Source: an uncultured Saprospiraceae bacterium (GTDB lineage Bacteria > Bacteroidota > Bacteroidia > Chitinophagales > Saprospiraceae). Taken from it: a stretch of 35,017 bases of DNA. Positions 7,736 to 15,942 of this stretch are shown here, piece after piece. Under the pieces are notes generated by a model, which searched no databases, was not told where the DNA came from, and saw only the letters and a list, made by a program, of their open reading frames with translations. Position numbers and translations under genes: made by a program. Every line of letters begins with the position of its first letter. Position 1 is the first letter of the stretch. The stretch lies in the NCBI GenBank assembly GCA_938016265.1, contig CALLWB010000132.1:1-35017 (forward strand), in the 5' to 3' direction.

Positions 7736-8182
7736 TATGCGCAATTATTTTATATAAAAATACAATTCCTCAGCCTGAATCAGTACCTGAATTGTTCATA
7801 TGAACTTTTCTTCCTGTTATTGTTTTTCGATAAATTGTATGAACATGACCAAATATAAAGGTTTTCTATTTTGAGATTTTATTTTAATTGTTGAAGACAA
7901 CGCAACTCCTCCTTCAATTGCCTCTATTTTTTATACACGATACCATTTACCATATAGCTCCAAAGAGTGTTAAAATCTTAATTAAGTGCTGGTAAACGAT
8001 CCAAAATCTGGAAGTGGCCAAAATAAAACATCCATTCCAAACAACAAAATAAACATTCCTTTACAAATTCCTACCAACCAGTTCGCCCAATTAAGTCCAG
8101 ATCCAAGAGCAATTCCCAATCCCCAACTCCAAAATTTACAATTTTTCTCCTATCTTGCAGCCTGCAAAAAAGATGATATTCT
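7736..8182. other. 447-bp divergent intergenic region between LytTR gene and accC
   Basis: No convincing gene. From left to right it holds a perfect 12-bp palindrome GTTCATATGAAC at 7794-7805, a second GTATGAACAT at about 7835, the dispersed repeat copy at 7902-7978, and a strongly G-poor, C-rich tract at 8018-8158 (by hand count 7 G against 44 C). TATCTTGC at 8151-8158 is a weak -7-like box for accC. The palindromes could be sites for autoregulation of the LytTR gene, but LytTR proteins usually bind direct repeats, so this is only a suggestion. Confidence 0.4.
7902..7978 (-). repeat. dispersed intergenic repeat, copy 1
   Basis: Read on the minus strand, this stretch aligns with 18581-18654 on the plus strand. 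The core TTTGGA..CTAT.TGGTAAATGGTATC.TGTATA agrees in 30 of 34 columns by hand alignment, including an exact 14-mer TGGTAAATGGTATC (7952-7939). A GGAGTTGC block follows at the same distance in both copies. The copy ends 166 bases before the LytTR ATG and points toward it. Function unknown; it could be a mobile-cassette boundary, a regulatory leader or a REP-like element. Confidence 0.65.
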
Positions 8183-9667
8183 ATGAAAAAAATAATGATT
8201 GCTAATCGGGGAGAAATTGCACTGAGAATAATGCGTTCCGCCAAAGAAATGGGAATTCAGACCGTTGCACTTTACTCTGAGGCCGACCGCCTTTCCCCTC
8301 ATGTCCAGTATGCAGATGAAGCCGTTTGCATTGGCCCGCCCCCCTCCAACCAATCTTATTTACTAGGAGACAAAATCATAAAAGTAGCCAAAGAACTGAA
8401 GGTCGATGGCATCCATCCAGGTTACGGGTTTTTGAGTGAAAACGCCGATTTTGCCGAAGCAGCAGAAAAGGCAGGTATCGCATTCATCGGTCCTCGATCA
8501 CACGCTATTCGGATCATGGGAAGCAAATTAGCAGCAAAAGAGGCCGTTAAAAAATATGACATCCCAATGGTCCCAGGCACCGACAAAGCCATCCTGGATG
8601 CTAAGGAAGCAATAGCCATCGCCAAAAAAATCGGTTTCCCCATCCTGATCAAAGCTTCTGCCGGTGGCGGCGGCAAAGGCATGCGGGTCGTCGAAAAAGA
8701 AGAAGAACTGGAGGAACAAATGCAACGAGCAGTCAGTGAAGCCACCTCCGCTTTTGGAGATGGCTCCGTATTCATAGAAAAATATATTTCCTCCCCTAGA
8801 CATATCGAGATACAAGTACTCGCAGATACGCACGGCAACGTCGTCCACCTTTTCGAACGAGAATGCAGCATCCAACGCCGACACCAAAAAGTAGTCGAGG
8901 AAGCACCTAGTGTCGTGCTCACCCCTGAAGTCCGTCAAGCAATGGGACAAAGCGCCGTCAATGTAGCAAAAGCTTGTGATTATGTAGGTGCAGGTACCGT
9001 GGAGTTTCTGATTGATGATCAATTGAACTATTATTTTCTGGAAATGAATACCCGCCTCCAAGTAGAACACCCTGTCAGTGAGTTAATATCAGGCGTCGAT
9101 CTTGTAAAGCAGCAGATACTAGTCGCTAGAGGAGAAAAACTAGCCTTCACTCAGGAAGACTTATCCATCAACGGACACGCTATTGAATTGCGCGTGTACG
9201 CGGAAGATCCAGCAAACAACTTTTTACCAAGTGTAGGCACGCTGTCTACCTATCAAGTGCCTCAGGGACCCGGTGTTCGGGTGGATGATGGCTATGCGGA
9301 GGGAATGGATATTCCCATTTACTATGATCCAATGATCGCCAAACTTGTCACCTACGGGAAAGATCGACAAGAAGCAATCACCCGGATGGTAAGGGCAATC
9401 GACGACTATAAAATTAATGGGGTGGAGACGACCCTACCCTTTGGTGCTTTTGTGATGCGTCATGAGGCTTTTATAAGTGGGAATATTGATACACATTTTG
9501 TGAAAGATCACTTTTCGGCGGAGTCCCTGATTTCTGAAAATGAGGCGGAGGCGCATGTTGCAGGTTTGCTTGCTGTGCATCTCCTCAAAAAAGGGAAAAC
9601 AGCCAAAAGTCAAAAGTCAGTAGGGCAAGCTGTATCGAAGTGGAAGCAAAACCGACTGAGGAACTAA
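8183..9667 (+). CDS. accC: biotin carboxylase subunit of an acyl-CoA carboxylase
   Basis: A 494-residue protein that carboxylates biotin on a carrier protein using ATP and bicarbonate. Three parts are seen: the N-terminal biotin carboxylase domain (KKIMIANRGEIALRIMRSAK, DGIHPGYGFLSENADFAEA), the ATP-grasp domain with the glycine-rich loop KASAGGGGKGMRVV and metal/substrate motif EMNTRLQVEHPVSE, and the C-terminal domain (LRVYAEDPANNFLPSVG, YYDPMIAKLVTYGKDR). It is about 45 residues longer than E. coli AccC because of a basic tail (KKGKTAKSQKS) without any biotin-attachment motif (no MKM). No carrier (accB) or carboxyltransferase gene is adjacent. It could serve acetyl-CoA or propionyl-CoA carboxylase; the sequence alone does not decide this. 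Confidence 0.92.
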   Translation: MKKIMIANRGEIALRIMRSAKEMGIQTVALYSEADRLSPHVQYADEAVCIGPPPSNQSYLLGDKIIKVAKELKVDGIHPGYGFLSENADFAEAAEKAGIAFIGPRSHAIRIMGSKLAAKEAVKKYDIPMVPGTDKAILDAKEAIAIAKKIGFPILIKASAGGGGKGMRVVEKEEELEEQMQRAVSEATSAFGDGSVFIEKYISSPRHIEIQVLADTHGNVVHLFERECSIQRRHQKVVEEAPSVVLTPEVRQAMGQSAVNVAKACDYVGAGTVEFLIDDQLNYYFLEMNTRLQVEHPVSELISGVDLVKQQILVARGEKLAFTQEDLSINGHAIELRVYAEDPANNFLPSVGTLSTYQVPQGPGVRVDDGYAEGMDIPIYYDPMIAKLVTYGKDRQEAITRMVRAIDDYKINGVETTLPFGAFVMRHEAFISGNIDTHFVKDHFSAESLISENEAEAHVAGLLAVHLLKKGKTAKSQKSVGQAVSKWKQNRLRN

Positions 9668-9803
9668 GTATTGGTAGTTTGATTAGCGAGGATTAAGAAA
9701 CTGCGCCGATCCTTAAATTCATCAAAACATAGAATTACGTACACGCTTATCCGATATAACTACACTTTCACAAGTTAAGAGGTCTTGTATTCGTCTATTA
9801 TGC

Positions 9804-9822
9804 AACGGCCAAGGCTGTTTTT
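9804..9822 (+). terminator. possible terminator after accC
   Basis: AACGGCC (9804-9810) pairs with GGCTGTT (9813-9819) with one G-T pair, running into TTTTTA. The stem is short and it lies about 140 bases after the accC stop and 32 bases before the next ATG, so it could also be part of a leader. Confidence 0.35.
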
Positions 9823-9853
9823 ATGTCTTAATTGTATACAAGATATAATTCCC

Positions 9854-12709
9854 ATGAAAAACAATCTGTTATTAATACTCCTATTTCTAATAAGTGCTCC
9901 ATTGTTATTCGGTCAAGTAACGACCAAATTACTTATCAATAACGAACACTCCATTGGCAGTGATTATTTCTTTGATATCTATATGTACACTACCGCTAAC
10001 TCCATTGGCAACGCCTTATTGTTTGGCGGCGACATCGGATTTACGTTCGACAATACTAAATTTTCGAATATTACCTTTAATAAAGTTTATGATCCGAATC
10101 CACCCGTCGTACAGGGAATCACCATACAACGTGGATATAACACCTTTGTTTCGACCAATTATCCGGATCCAACTGACCCGTACACCCAACTTTTTGTTAG
10201 CAAATCGACCTTCGACAAAACCTATCCAACAGTCATCAACAATTATGATATCATAATAAACTTGTTTGACCACATTGCTTTTGACAGCACTGCTCTTTAC
10301 GACAAAATCCCCAGCATAGACATGGACAGTACCTTGCATTGCCTCGGCCGTTTCCAGCTCGGAGGATATTTGGGAGGTGACGTCAATCTAGCATTGAAAG
10401 AATGTCATACCGAATCATTTACCACCTATATTTCTTGCTATAAAGAAGACGGTAGTTATACAGTGTACCAAACCTCTGAAACCACTTGCCCTGTAGTCAT
10501 TCCTCCTGTGGACACTACTATTACTAATCCTCCCATAGATACGACCGTTATTAATCCTCCCATTGACACGACCGTTATTATTCCACCTGTTGATAGTATA
10601 GCAGACGGTGAATGCGAAGTTCGATTTATACTAAGTGAGGACTACATTCCTGGAGAAGAATGTTTGGCTTATGCCATCTTACAAATAAAAGCAAAAGAGC
10701 CTGGCAAAGAGTTCTACCTTGGTGATCAGGAATACTTTTTCCATTTCAATAGTTCCATGGTAGAGAATTACGACCCAAATGACTCTTTGCCAAGTATTTG
10801 GCCAGAATGGCAATGGGGGCTTGTGACCGGAGATCACCAATTAGAAATCATTAATGATTCGACCATTAAATACACTGTTGATCCTCCTACCAGCTATTCT
10901 GGAGATTATATTTCTGCAGATAATTGGGAAAATATTGCAAAAATTGGGTTCGATCTAGATGAAACAAGTCCAAATGATTCCTTCGATTTAGAATGGGTCG
11001 AAACAGAAACGGTTATTAATGAAATAATAAACGATACTCTGGCATTGGTAGAAGAAACAGTTTATAATGATGCATCTATTTTTATATCCTGCAATGAAAT
11101 TACAACAGGCACCAGCGCCGGTGAACTTCGATTTTCAGTAGAAGAACAATCCATTGCGGGATTGGATTGTATGGCTTATGTCTCAATAGAAATAAAAGCA
11201 AAAGAGCCTGGAAAAGAATTTTATTTGGGTGATCAGGAATACCTATTTCATTTTGACAATTCTTCTATTGAACAATATGACCCTAACAGCACTTCACCCA
11301 GCATTTGGTTGCATTACCAATTTTTCTTAGGAAATCATCAATTGGAAATTATCAATGATTCTACAATTAAGTACCTTATTGATTCTCCAGAAAACTATCA
11401 AGGAGAGTTAATAACTGCCGATAACTGGAAATATATTGCAAGAATTGGGATTGATCGAACGGAATCCAGTCAAAACGAGTATTTCAATTTAAGATGGAAT
11501 GCCACAGAAACTAAAATACTTGAAGTTGAAAACGGGAATCTGGCATTTGTAGGAGAAACTGTTTATAATGATTATTCTAATTTAATGACCTGCAAGGAAA
11601 TTACCACTTTAGGAAATGGAGCTTGTGAAGTTCGATTTTCAATAGAACAGGAGTTGAATAATAATTGTAAATTATTTTCTACCATAGAAGTCAAGGCATC
11701 AGCACCAGGTAAAGAGTTTTACTTAACAGATCAGGAATACATCATTCAGTTCAATAGTTCATCCGTAGCAAATTATGATCCAACCGATAGCAATCCTAGT
11801 ATTTGGTTGGAGGAAGAATTTATGAGCGAATTTCAAATTTCAAACAACTCCCTGTTCAGTTATTTCCACCCTCACCGACTGGATATTATCAATGATTCAA
11901 CCCTTAGCTATACTGTTGATTGGCTGGACTTATCCAGTAACCCTGCAAACTATACCGGCTATTTGATTACTTCAGACGAATGGACAAGTATTGGGAAAAT
12001 TGGTTTTTTGAAAAATACTCAACCAAATAACTCCTCTTTCTATTTGAATTGGGATACCTTACAAACGGTTGTTCAAGAAGAAATATCTGATACTTCTTTT
12101 TTGGTCGAAAAATTCTCCTATCAGGATTATTATAGTTATTCTTTTTGCTATTATGCTTTACCTATCGAATTGACAAATTTCCAAGGAGAAACTATTGAAA
12201 ATAAAACCAATGTCTTGGAATGGGTAACTGCTTCCGAACAAAATAGCAGCCACTTTATTCTACAAAGAAAAGGAGATGATACCACCTGGGAAGATATAGG
12301 CAGAATAGAGGCGGCTGGCAATTCTACCCAATCAATAAATTATAATTATTCTGATCAGCGGCCGATCATTGGCAACAATTATTATCGACTATTAATCCAG
12401 GATCAGGATGGGGAATTTTCTTATTCTGAAATTATCCATTTAGCCATTCTTCCAAATGACAATAAATTAGGTCTGGAGCTGTTCCCTAATCCCGCAAGTG
12501 ATGAAATATTCCTCCGTCCAAATGAATCTACAGAAATCATTCGAATTGTGGAGATTGTAACCATTGAAGGAAAGGTTGTATTACAAAAACTGCTGTCCGA
12601 TACAACAAGCAATACCGTCATTAATGTTAAAAATTTGCCTGCTGGTATTTATTTTGTTCAAGTGCATACCTCTCATAATTCTTACCTCAAAAAGTTAGTA
12701 AAGCAATAG
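9854..12709 (+). CDS. T9SS-secreted multidomain surface protein with three repeated modules
   Basis: 951 residues from the ATG at 9854; a longer frame from 9785 lacks a signal at its start, whereas MKNNLLLILLFLISAPLLFG is a clean signal peptide. Residues about 20-215 form a cohesin-like beta domain (GGDIGFTFDNTKFSNITF). A linker of three 9-residue PPIDTTVIN-type units (10502-10594) follows. Three homologous modules begin near residues 251, 421 and 589, each with PGKEFYL.DQEY and LEIINDSTI-type strands. Residues about 769-870 are the PIELTNFQGE...NVLEWVTASEQN...GNNYYRLLIQDQDGE module common before T9SS tails. Residues about 872-951 are the sorting domain (LELFPNPASDE ... LPAGIYFVQV ... YLKKLVK). 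Export across the outer membrane by the type IX system is thus predicted. The ligand is unknown; adhesion or glycan binding is a guess. Confidence 0.85.
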   Translation: MKNNLLLILLFLISAPLLFGQVTTKLLINNEHSIGSDYFFDIYMYTTANSIGNALLFGGDIGFTFDNTKFSNITFNKVYDPNPPVVQGITIQRGYNTFVSTNYPDPTDPYTQLFVSKSTFDKTYPTVINNYDIIINLFDHIAFDSTALYDKIPSIDMDSTLHCLGRFQLGGYLGGDVNLALKECHTESFTTYISCYKEDGSYTVYQTSETTCPVVIPPVDTTITNPPIDTTVINPPIDTTVIIPPVDSIADGECEVRFILSEDYIPGEECLAYAILQIKAKEPGKEFYLGDQEYFFHFNSSMVENYDPNDSLPSIWPEWQWGLVTGDHQLEIINDSTIKYTVDPPTSYSGDYISADNWENIAKIGFDLDETSPNDSFDLEWVETETVINEIINDTLALVEETVYNDASIFISCNEITTGTSAGELRFSVEEQSIAGLDCMAYVSIEIKAKEPGKEFYLGDQEYLFHFDNSSIEQYDPNSTSPSIWLHYQFFLGNHQLEIINDSTIKYLIDSPENYQGELITADNWKYIARIGIDRTESSQNEYFNLRWNATETKILEVENGNLAFVGETVYNDYSNLMTCKEITTLGNGACEVRFSIEQELNNNCKLFSTIEVKASAPGKEFYLTDQEYIIQFNSSSVANYDPTDSNPSIWLEEEFMSEFQISNNSLFSYFHPHRLDIINDSTLSYTVDWLDLSSNPANYTGYLITSDEWTSIGKIGFLKNTQPNNSSFYLNWDTLQTVVQEEISDTSFLVEKFSYQDYYSYSFCYYALPIELTNFQGETIENKTNVLEWVTASEQNSSHFILQRKGDDTTWEDIGRIEAAGNSTQSINYNYSDQRPIIGNNYYRLLIQDQDGEFSYSEIIHLAILPNDNKLGLELFPNPASDEIFLRPNESTEIIRIVEIVTIEGKVVLQKLLSDTTSNTVINVKNLPAGIYFVQVHTSHNSYLKKLVKQ
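10502..10594 (+). repeat. 27-bp tandem repeat coding for a proline-rich linker
   Basis: Three 27-bp units plus 12 bases encode PPVDTTITN, PPIDTTVIN, PPIDTTVII and PPVD. This makes an extended Pro/Thr spacer between the N-terminal domain and the three repeated modules of the T9SS protein. Such linkers may vary in length between strains. Confidence 0.8.
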
Positions 12710-12746
12710 TTTTAGTATAAATTAGATAAATTAGTTAAGATTGAAT

Positions 12747-12777
12747 ACGGCCTTTCCTCCCAGGAAGGTCGTTTTTA
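12747..12777 (+). terminator. intrinsic terminator after the T9SS protein gene
   Basis: ACGGCCTTTCCT pairs with AGGAAGGTCGT (one bulge, one G-T pair) with a three-base loop, followed by TTTTTATTT. It starts 38 bases after the stop codon. Confidence 0.8.
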
Positions 12778-12834
12778 TTTGGTCCCAGCTCAAGTCGCAA
12801 CAAAAACATTCAAATTTATCAAAAATGAAATAAT

Positions 12835-12865
12835 TTGTTTCTAATTTAAAAATGTATTATCTTTG
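12835..12865 (+). promoter_or_regulatory. strong Bacteroidota promoter of the helical-protein/TIR pair
   Basis: TTG at 12835-12837, a 20-base spacer, and TATCTTTG at 12858-12865. This is the best full match to the -33 TTG / -7 TAnnTTTG pattern in the window. With the usual spacing, transcription would begin at about 12869-12872, on or one base before the ATG at 12870, so the mRNA would have no leader. Confidence 0.75.
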
Positions 12866-12869
12866 TATT

Positions 12870-13568
12870 ATGAAAAAGCAAGCGGTACATCGCGAATACA
12901 ACTTCCCAGATGCAGACCTCTATCTGCAGTTTGTAGAGCGTATTAACTATGCCAGACGAGACCTTACCGCTTTTCAATCCTACGGCTACGATCTGCACCG
13001 ACTTAAAGCATTAAGAGATCGATGTGAGGCATTTAGCAATCTGCCACAGGACGACGAGCTAGTTGGCCAGCAAATGCTGATGACTGACAAGAAAAAGGAG
13101 GCGGCTGAAAAGTTGAAAACTGCTATCCGAAAAATCATGACCCGCGTTGCTACGAAGTACAACAATCGATCAGGGCGCTATCGCAAATTTGGTACTGCCA
13201 AAATGGGTGACATGACAGACGCCCAACTGTTGTTTTGCGGACGGCGAGTGGCTAGAGTGGCAAGGCAACAAATCGACTTCCTGGCAGAAACCGGCCTTCG
13301 GGAAATTCATCTTAGCCAGCTACAAGACGCCTGTCGAATATTTGAAAATTGTCTACATTTGCAGCAGGACAAAATATCTGACCGCGATATTGCTGTAGAA
13401 AAGCGCATCGAATTTGGGAACAAATTATACGAAGAATTGGTTATGTTGTGTAATATCGGCAAAGATATTTGGGCGGAAACAAATCACGTGAAATACGAAA
13501 ATTACGTAATTTACGAGAGTAACAACGAACAAAAAAAGGCTCGAAAAAACCAACAAACTAATTCTTAA
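12870..13568 (+). CDS. alpha-helical protein of unknown function, partner of TIR gene
   Basis: 232 residues from the ATG at 12870; an upstream in-frame ATG at 12852 lies inside the promoter spacer and would add only six residues. No signal peptide or membrane segment. It is almost entirely helical and charged, e.g. DRCEAFSNLPQDDELVGQQM, KKKEAAEKLKTAIRKIMTRV and LLFCGRRVARVARQQIDFLA. The pattern (a sequence near RYRKFGTAKMGDMTDAQL, then a GLREIHLSQLQDACRIFENC helix) resembles a four-helix-bundle family I recall as common in Bacteroidota without a known role. The next gene, a TIR protein, starts 33 bp downstream on the same strand with no terminator between, so they are probably one transcript. 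A sensor or regulator for the TIR partner is inference. Confidence 0.7.
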   Translation: MKKQAVHREYNFPDADLYLQFVERINYARRDLTAFQSYGYDLHRLKALRDRCEAFSNLPQDDELVGQQMLMTDKKKEAAEKLKTAIRKIMTRVATKYNNRSGRYRKFGTAKMGDMTDAQLLFCGRRVARVARQQIDFLAETGLREIHLSQLQDACRIFENCLHLQQDKISDRDIAVEKRIEFGNKLYEELVMLCNIGKDIWAETNHVKYENYVIYESNNEQKKARKNQQTNS

Positions 13569-13601
13569 CCAACGGCTATTCCTAAATTATTGGCACTTTT
13601 T

Positions 13602-14315
13602 ATGACAAAAAACTCAACAGAACAAACGCCTGTAAAGGTATTTATCTCCTACGCGCATGCAGATGAAAAACATTGCAACGACCTGAAAGACCACCTTTCT
13701 GTCCTTCTTTATAACAAGGATATCGAGATTTGGTATGACCGCCATCTCATCCCCGGAGAAACTTGGGACGAAACCATTCGCGAAAAACTGCAGACGGCTG
13801 ATCTTATCCTATTACTAGTCAGTGTCAACATGCTAAAATCCCGATACATCCTGGAAGTCGAGTTGGAAAAGGCGCTTCAACAACGAGCAGCAGGCACCAG
13901 TATTGTAATACCAATCATTCTAAAGCCTTGCGATTGGCAAGACACTCCATTCAGCAAATTTCAGGGGCTACCAAAGGATGCCAAACCAATTTCTACCTGG
14001 TCTTCCAAAGACGAAGCCTATGTCGATGTCGTCAAAGGCATTCGAAGCGCTATCAAATCCCTGATACCAAAACTCAAACCAATCGATACAAAAGATACAA
14101 CAGATCCCAAGACGCCAAACCAAACTAACAAATCTACCTTGTCCGCCCTTGAGCTGGAAGGCTTGCTAGAAGAACAAAAGATCCTAACAGAAAAACTAAG
14201 CTATCTTAGAAAACAGAAAGCAAAGCTCTCTGATGGCAGCAAAAAATTTGAAATCATAAAAGACATTGAAGAAGTAGAAAAAGAACTGGATATACTGAGA
14301 GTGAAAATTGGTTAA
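13602..14315 (+). CDS. TIR-domain protein with C-terminal coiled coil
   Basis: 237 residues from the ATG at 13602 (a TTG 12 bases upstream is unlikely). Residues about 10-150 form a TIR domain: VKVFISYAHADEKHCNDL (box 1), DIEIWYDRHLIPGETWDETI (BB-loop region), TADLILLLVSVNMLKSRYIL and EVELEKAL. Glu87 sits where the NADase glutamate of bacterial TIR enzymes is expected (S-x-Y-x-x-x-x-E). Residues about 175-237 are a predicted coiled coil (LEGLLEEQKILTEKLSYLRK, IIKDIEEVEKELDILR), which could drive oligomerisation. Bacterial TIR proteins often cleave NAD+ in anti-phage systems such as Thoeris, but no known partner (ThsA, SIR2/SLOG, STING, Argonaute) is nearby. The upstream helical gene is the only candidate partner. 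Confidence 0.85.
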   Translation: MTKNSTEQTPVKVFISYAHADEKHCNDLKDHLSVLLYNKDIEIWYDRHLIPGETWDETIREKLQTADLILLLVSVNMLKSRYILEVELEKALQQRAAGTSIVIPIILKPCDWQDTPFSKFQGLPKDAKPISTWSSKDEAYVDVVKGIRSAIKSLIPKLKPIDTKDTTDPKTPNQTNKSTLSALELEGLLEEQKILTEKLSYLRKQKAKLSDGSKKFEIIKDIEEVEKELDILRVKIG

Positions 14316-14646
14316 TTGTGTAATATTGATCCTAGTGCCGTTAGGCACGAACAATTTAATAGCCGAACGTCGGACCACTTGAGTTTCAACCCAAGGAAAA
14401 ACAATGCAGAAAATTAGAGTCCTGTGGGAGGTTTTATATTGTCAAAATGGTCCGTACCGTGCTACTCCAATCCGTATGTATCTAACCCGTGAGTTGAAGC
14501 CCAAAGCAATTCTATTGGGTCATACTTTACGGCATTCAAAAACCAAAAACTAATCCTAAAAAAATAACTCAAAATAAGTATACAACCTATTCCACTACAC
14601 CGTATATTCGCACCGAATTATTCAAAAATAAAAATTCGAATAGCAG
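14316..14646. repeat. 331-bp intergenic region holding a degenerate hairpin-rich repeat
   Basis: No gene. It contains GTGCC-gtta-GGCAC (14335-14348), then a GAGTTTCAACCCAAGG hairpin-like segment (about 14378-14396), AGAGTCCTGTGGGAGG (about 14418-14433), and a second GAGTTGAAGCCCAA-type segment (about 14491-14504). From memory, strings of the form 'GTGCCGTTAGGCACGA' and 'GTGGGTTGAAACCCAC' recur between genes in many Bacteroidota genomes; here they appear decayed. TATATTCG at 14603-14610 is a weak -7-like box for the polyamine operon. Confidence 0.5.
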
Positions 14647-15927
14647 ATGAGTAATACACTTGGAAGGCATATACTAGTTGAATTTTTTAACTGTTCTGCC
14701 AACATTCTCAACGAGGTAAATACGATTGAGGAAAGCATGATTGAAGCAGCGAAAATTGCAGAAGCTACGATCATCAACTCTACCTTTCATCACTTTTCGC
14801 CATATGGTGTTTCTGGTGTCGTGGTTATTCAGGAAAGCCATCTGGCGATTCATACCTGGCCAGAATTTCGGTATGCAGCCGTGGATATTTTCACTTGTGG
14901 CGAAACGATCAATCCCTGGATCGCTTACGATTTTCTAAAAAAAGCCTTCGAAGCCGAACAGGGATCGGCCATGGAGATCAACAGAGGTGCAGTCGATCTC
15001 CTAGAACGAATCCCACTAAACATAGAAGACGACAGGGAGCAAACAGAAGAAAAAATCAAACCCCAATTCAAGCGGGAAGTCTGGTTTACAGATAAAGATG
15101 ACAACGTAGCACTTTCCATTCGCCATAAAGGCAAATTATTGTTCAACGAACAATCCGAATTCCAACGGGTGCAAGTCTACGATACGTTCGCCTACGGAAA
15201 AATGTTGACGATTGACTCAATTGTCATGTGCACCGAAAAAGATGAATATGGCTACCATGAAATGCTCGTCCACATCCCCATGCTCACCCACAATAAGGTA
15301 AAACGAGCACTAGTCATCGGTGGTGGAGATGGTGGAACAATTAGAGAGTTGATCCGACACCACGGCATCGAGTATGTCAAAATGGTCGAAATAGACGAGG
15401 TGGTCATCAAGGCCTCCAAACTCCACCTCCCTACCCTTTCCTCCGCATTCAATCATGAGAAAGTCGATCTGGAAATTGGAGATGGCATCAAATATCTGGC
15501 AGAATGCGCCGATGAATCTTATGATTTGATCCTAATAGACGGCAGTGATCCAGAAGGTCCAGCAAAAGGATTGTTTACGGAAACTTTTTTTAGGGATGTT
15601 TATCGATGTTTGAAACCGGGAGGCGTTCTGGGGACGCATAGTGAAAGCCCGCACTTCAACCGTCAGGTTTTTATAGAACTTACGCAGCTGCAATACAAAA
15701 TTTTCGGTAAGGACAAGGTAAACACTTATCTGGTTTATATCCCGACCTACCCTAGCGGAATGTGGAGCTTTTTAAATGCCAGTAAGGGAGACGTGCACCC
15801 CTTAAATGATTTGGACGACGCTACGGCCGACCAATTTTCAAAAGACAATGACCTCCAATATTATTCGGCTGAAATACACCGGAGTGCCTTTGTATTGCCT
15901 CCATTTGTCAAAAAACTAATTCAATAA
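14647..15927 (+). CDS. speD-speE fusion: fused S-adenosylmethionine decarboxylase proenzyme and spermidine synthase
   Basis: A 426-residue natural fusion. Residues about 1-125 are a class 1b AdoMet decarboxylase: [25 protein letters not shown], and FTCGE. The proenzyme should cleave between Glu63 and Ser64 to make the pyruvoyl group; His69 and Cys84 match the processing and proton-donor residues of the Thermotoga enzyme (Ser63, His68, Cys83). Residues about 145-426 are an aminopropyltransferase: [18 protein letters not shown] binds decarboxylated SAM, then [13 protein letters not shown] and [17 protein letters not shown]. The protein would make decarboxylated SAM and transfer its aminopropyl group to putrescine, giving spermidine. 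Processing would leave the C-terminal part of SpeD joined to SpeE. The agmatinase gene follows after 15 bp. Confidence 0.92.
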   Translation: MSNTLGRHILVEFFNCSANILNEVNTIEESMIEAAKIAEATIINSTFHHFSPYGVSGVVVIQESHLAIHTWPEFRYAAVDIFTCGETINPWIAYDFLKKAFEAEQGSAMEINRGAVDLLERIPLNIEDDREQTEEKIKPQFKREVWFTDKDDNVALSIRHKGKLLFNEQSEFQRVQVYDTFAYGKMLTIDSIVMCTEKDEYGYHEMLVHIPMLTHNKVKRALVIGGGDGGTIRELIRHHGIEYVKMVEIDEVVIKASKLHLPTLSSAFNHEKVDLEIGDGIKYLAECADESYDLILIDGSDPEGPAKGLFTETFFRDVYRCLKPGGVLGTHSESPHFNRQVFIELTQLQYKIFGKDKVNTYLVYIPTYPSGMWSFLNASKGDVHPLNDLDDATADQFSKDNDLQYYSAEIHRSAFVLPPFVKKLIQ

Positions 15928-15942
15928 TTAATCCCTCCTCCA

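Noticed and set aside
7982-8149. Minus-strand frame spelling a hydrophobic, Trp/Gly-rich peptide
   Set aside because: The apparent membrane-like composition follows from the C-rich strand skew (G/T-rich complement), and there is no start codon near its 5' end.
7986-8186. Open frame of 66 codons before accC
   Set aside because: Starts with GTG, lies in the G-poor low-complexity tract, overlaps the accC start and has no domain-like pattern.
9785-9853. 23-codon N-terminal extension of the T9SS protein
   Set aside because: It would bury the signal peptide that begins at 9854.
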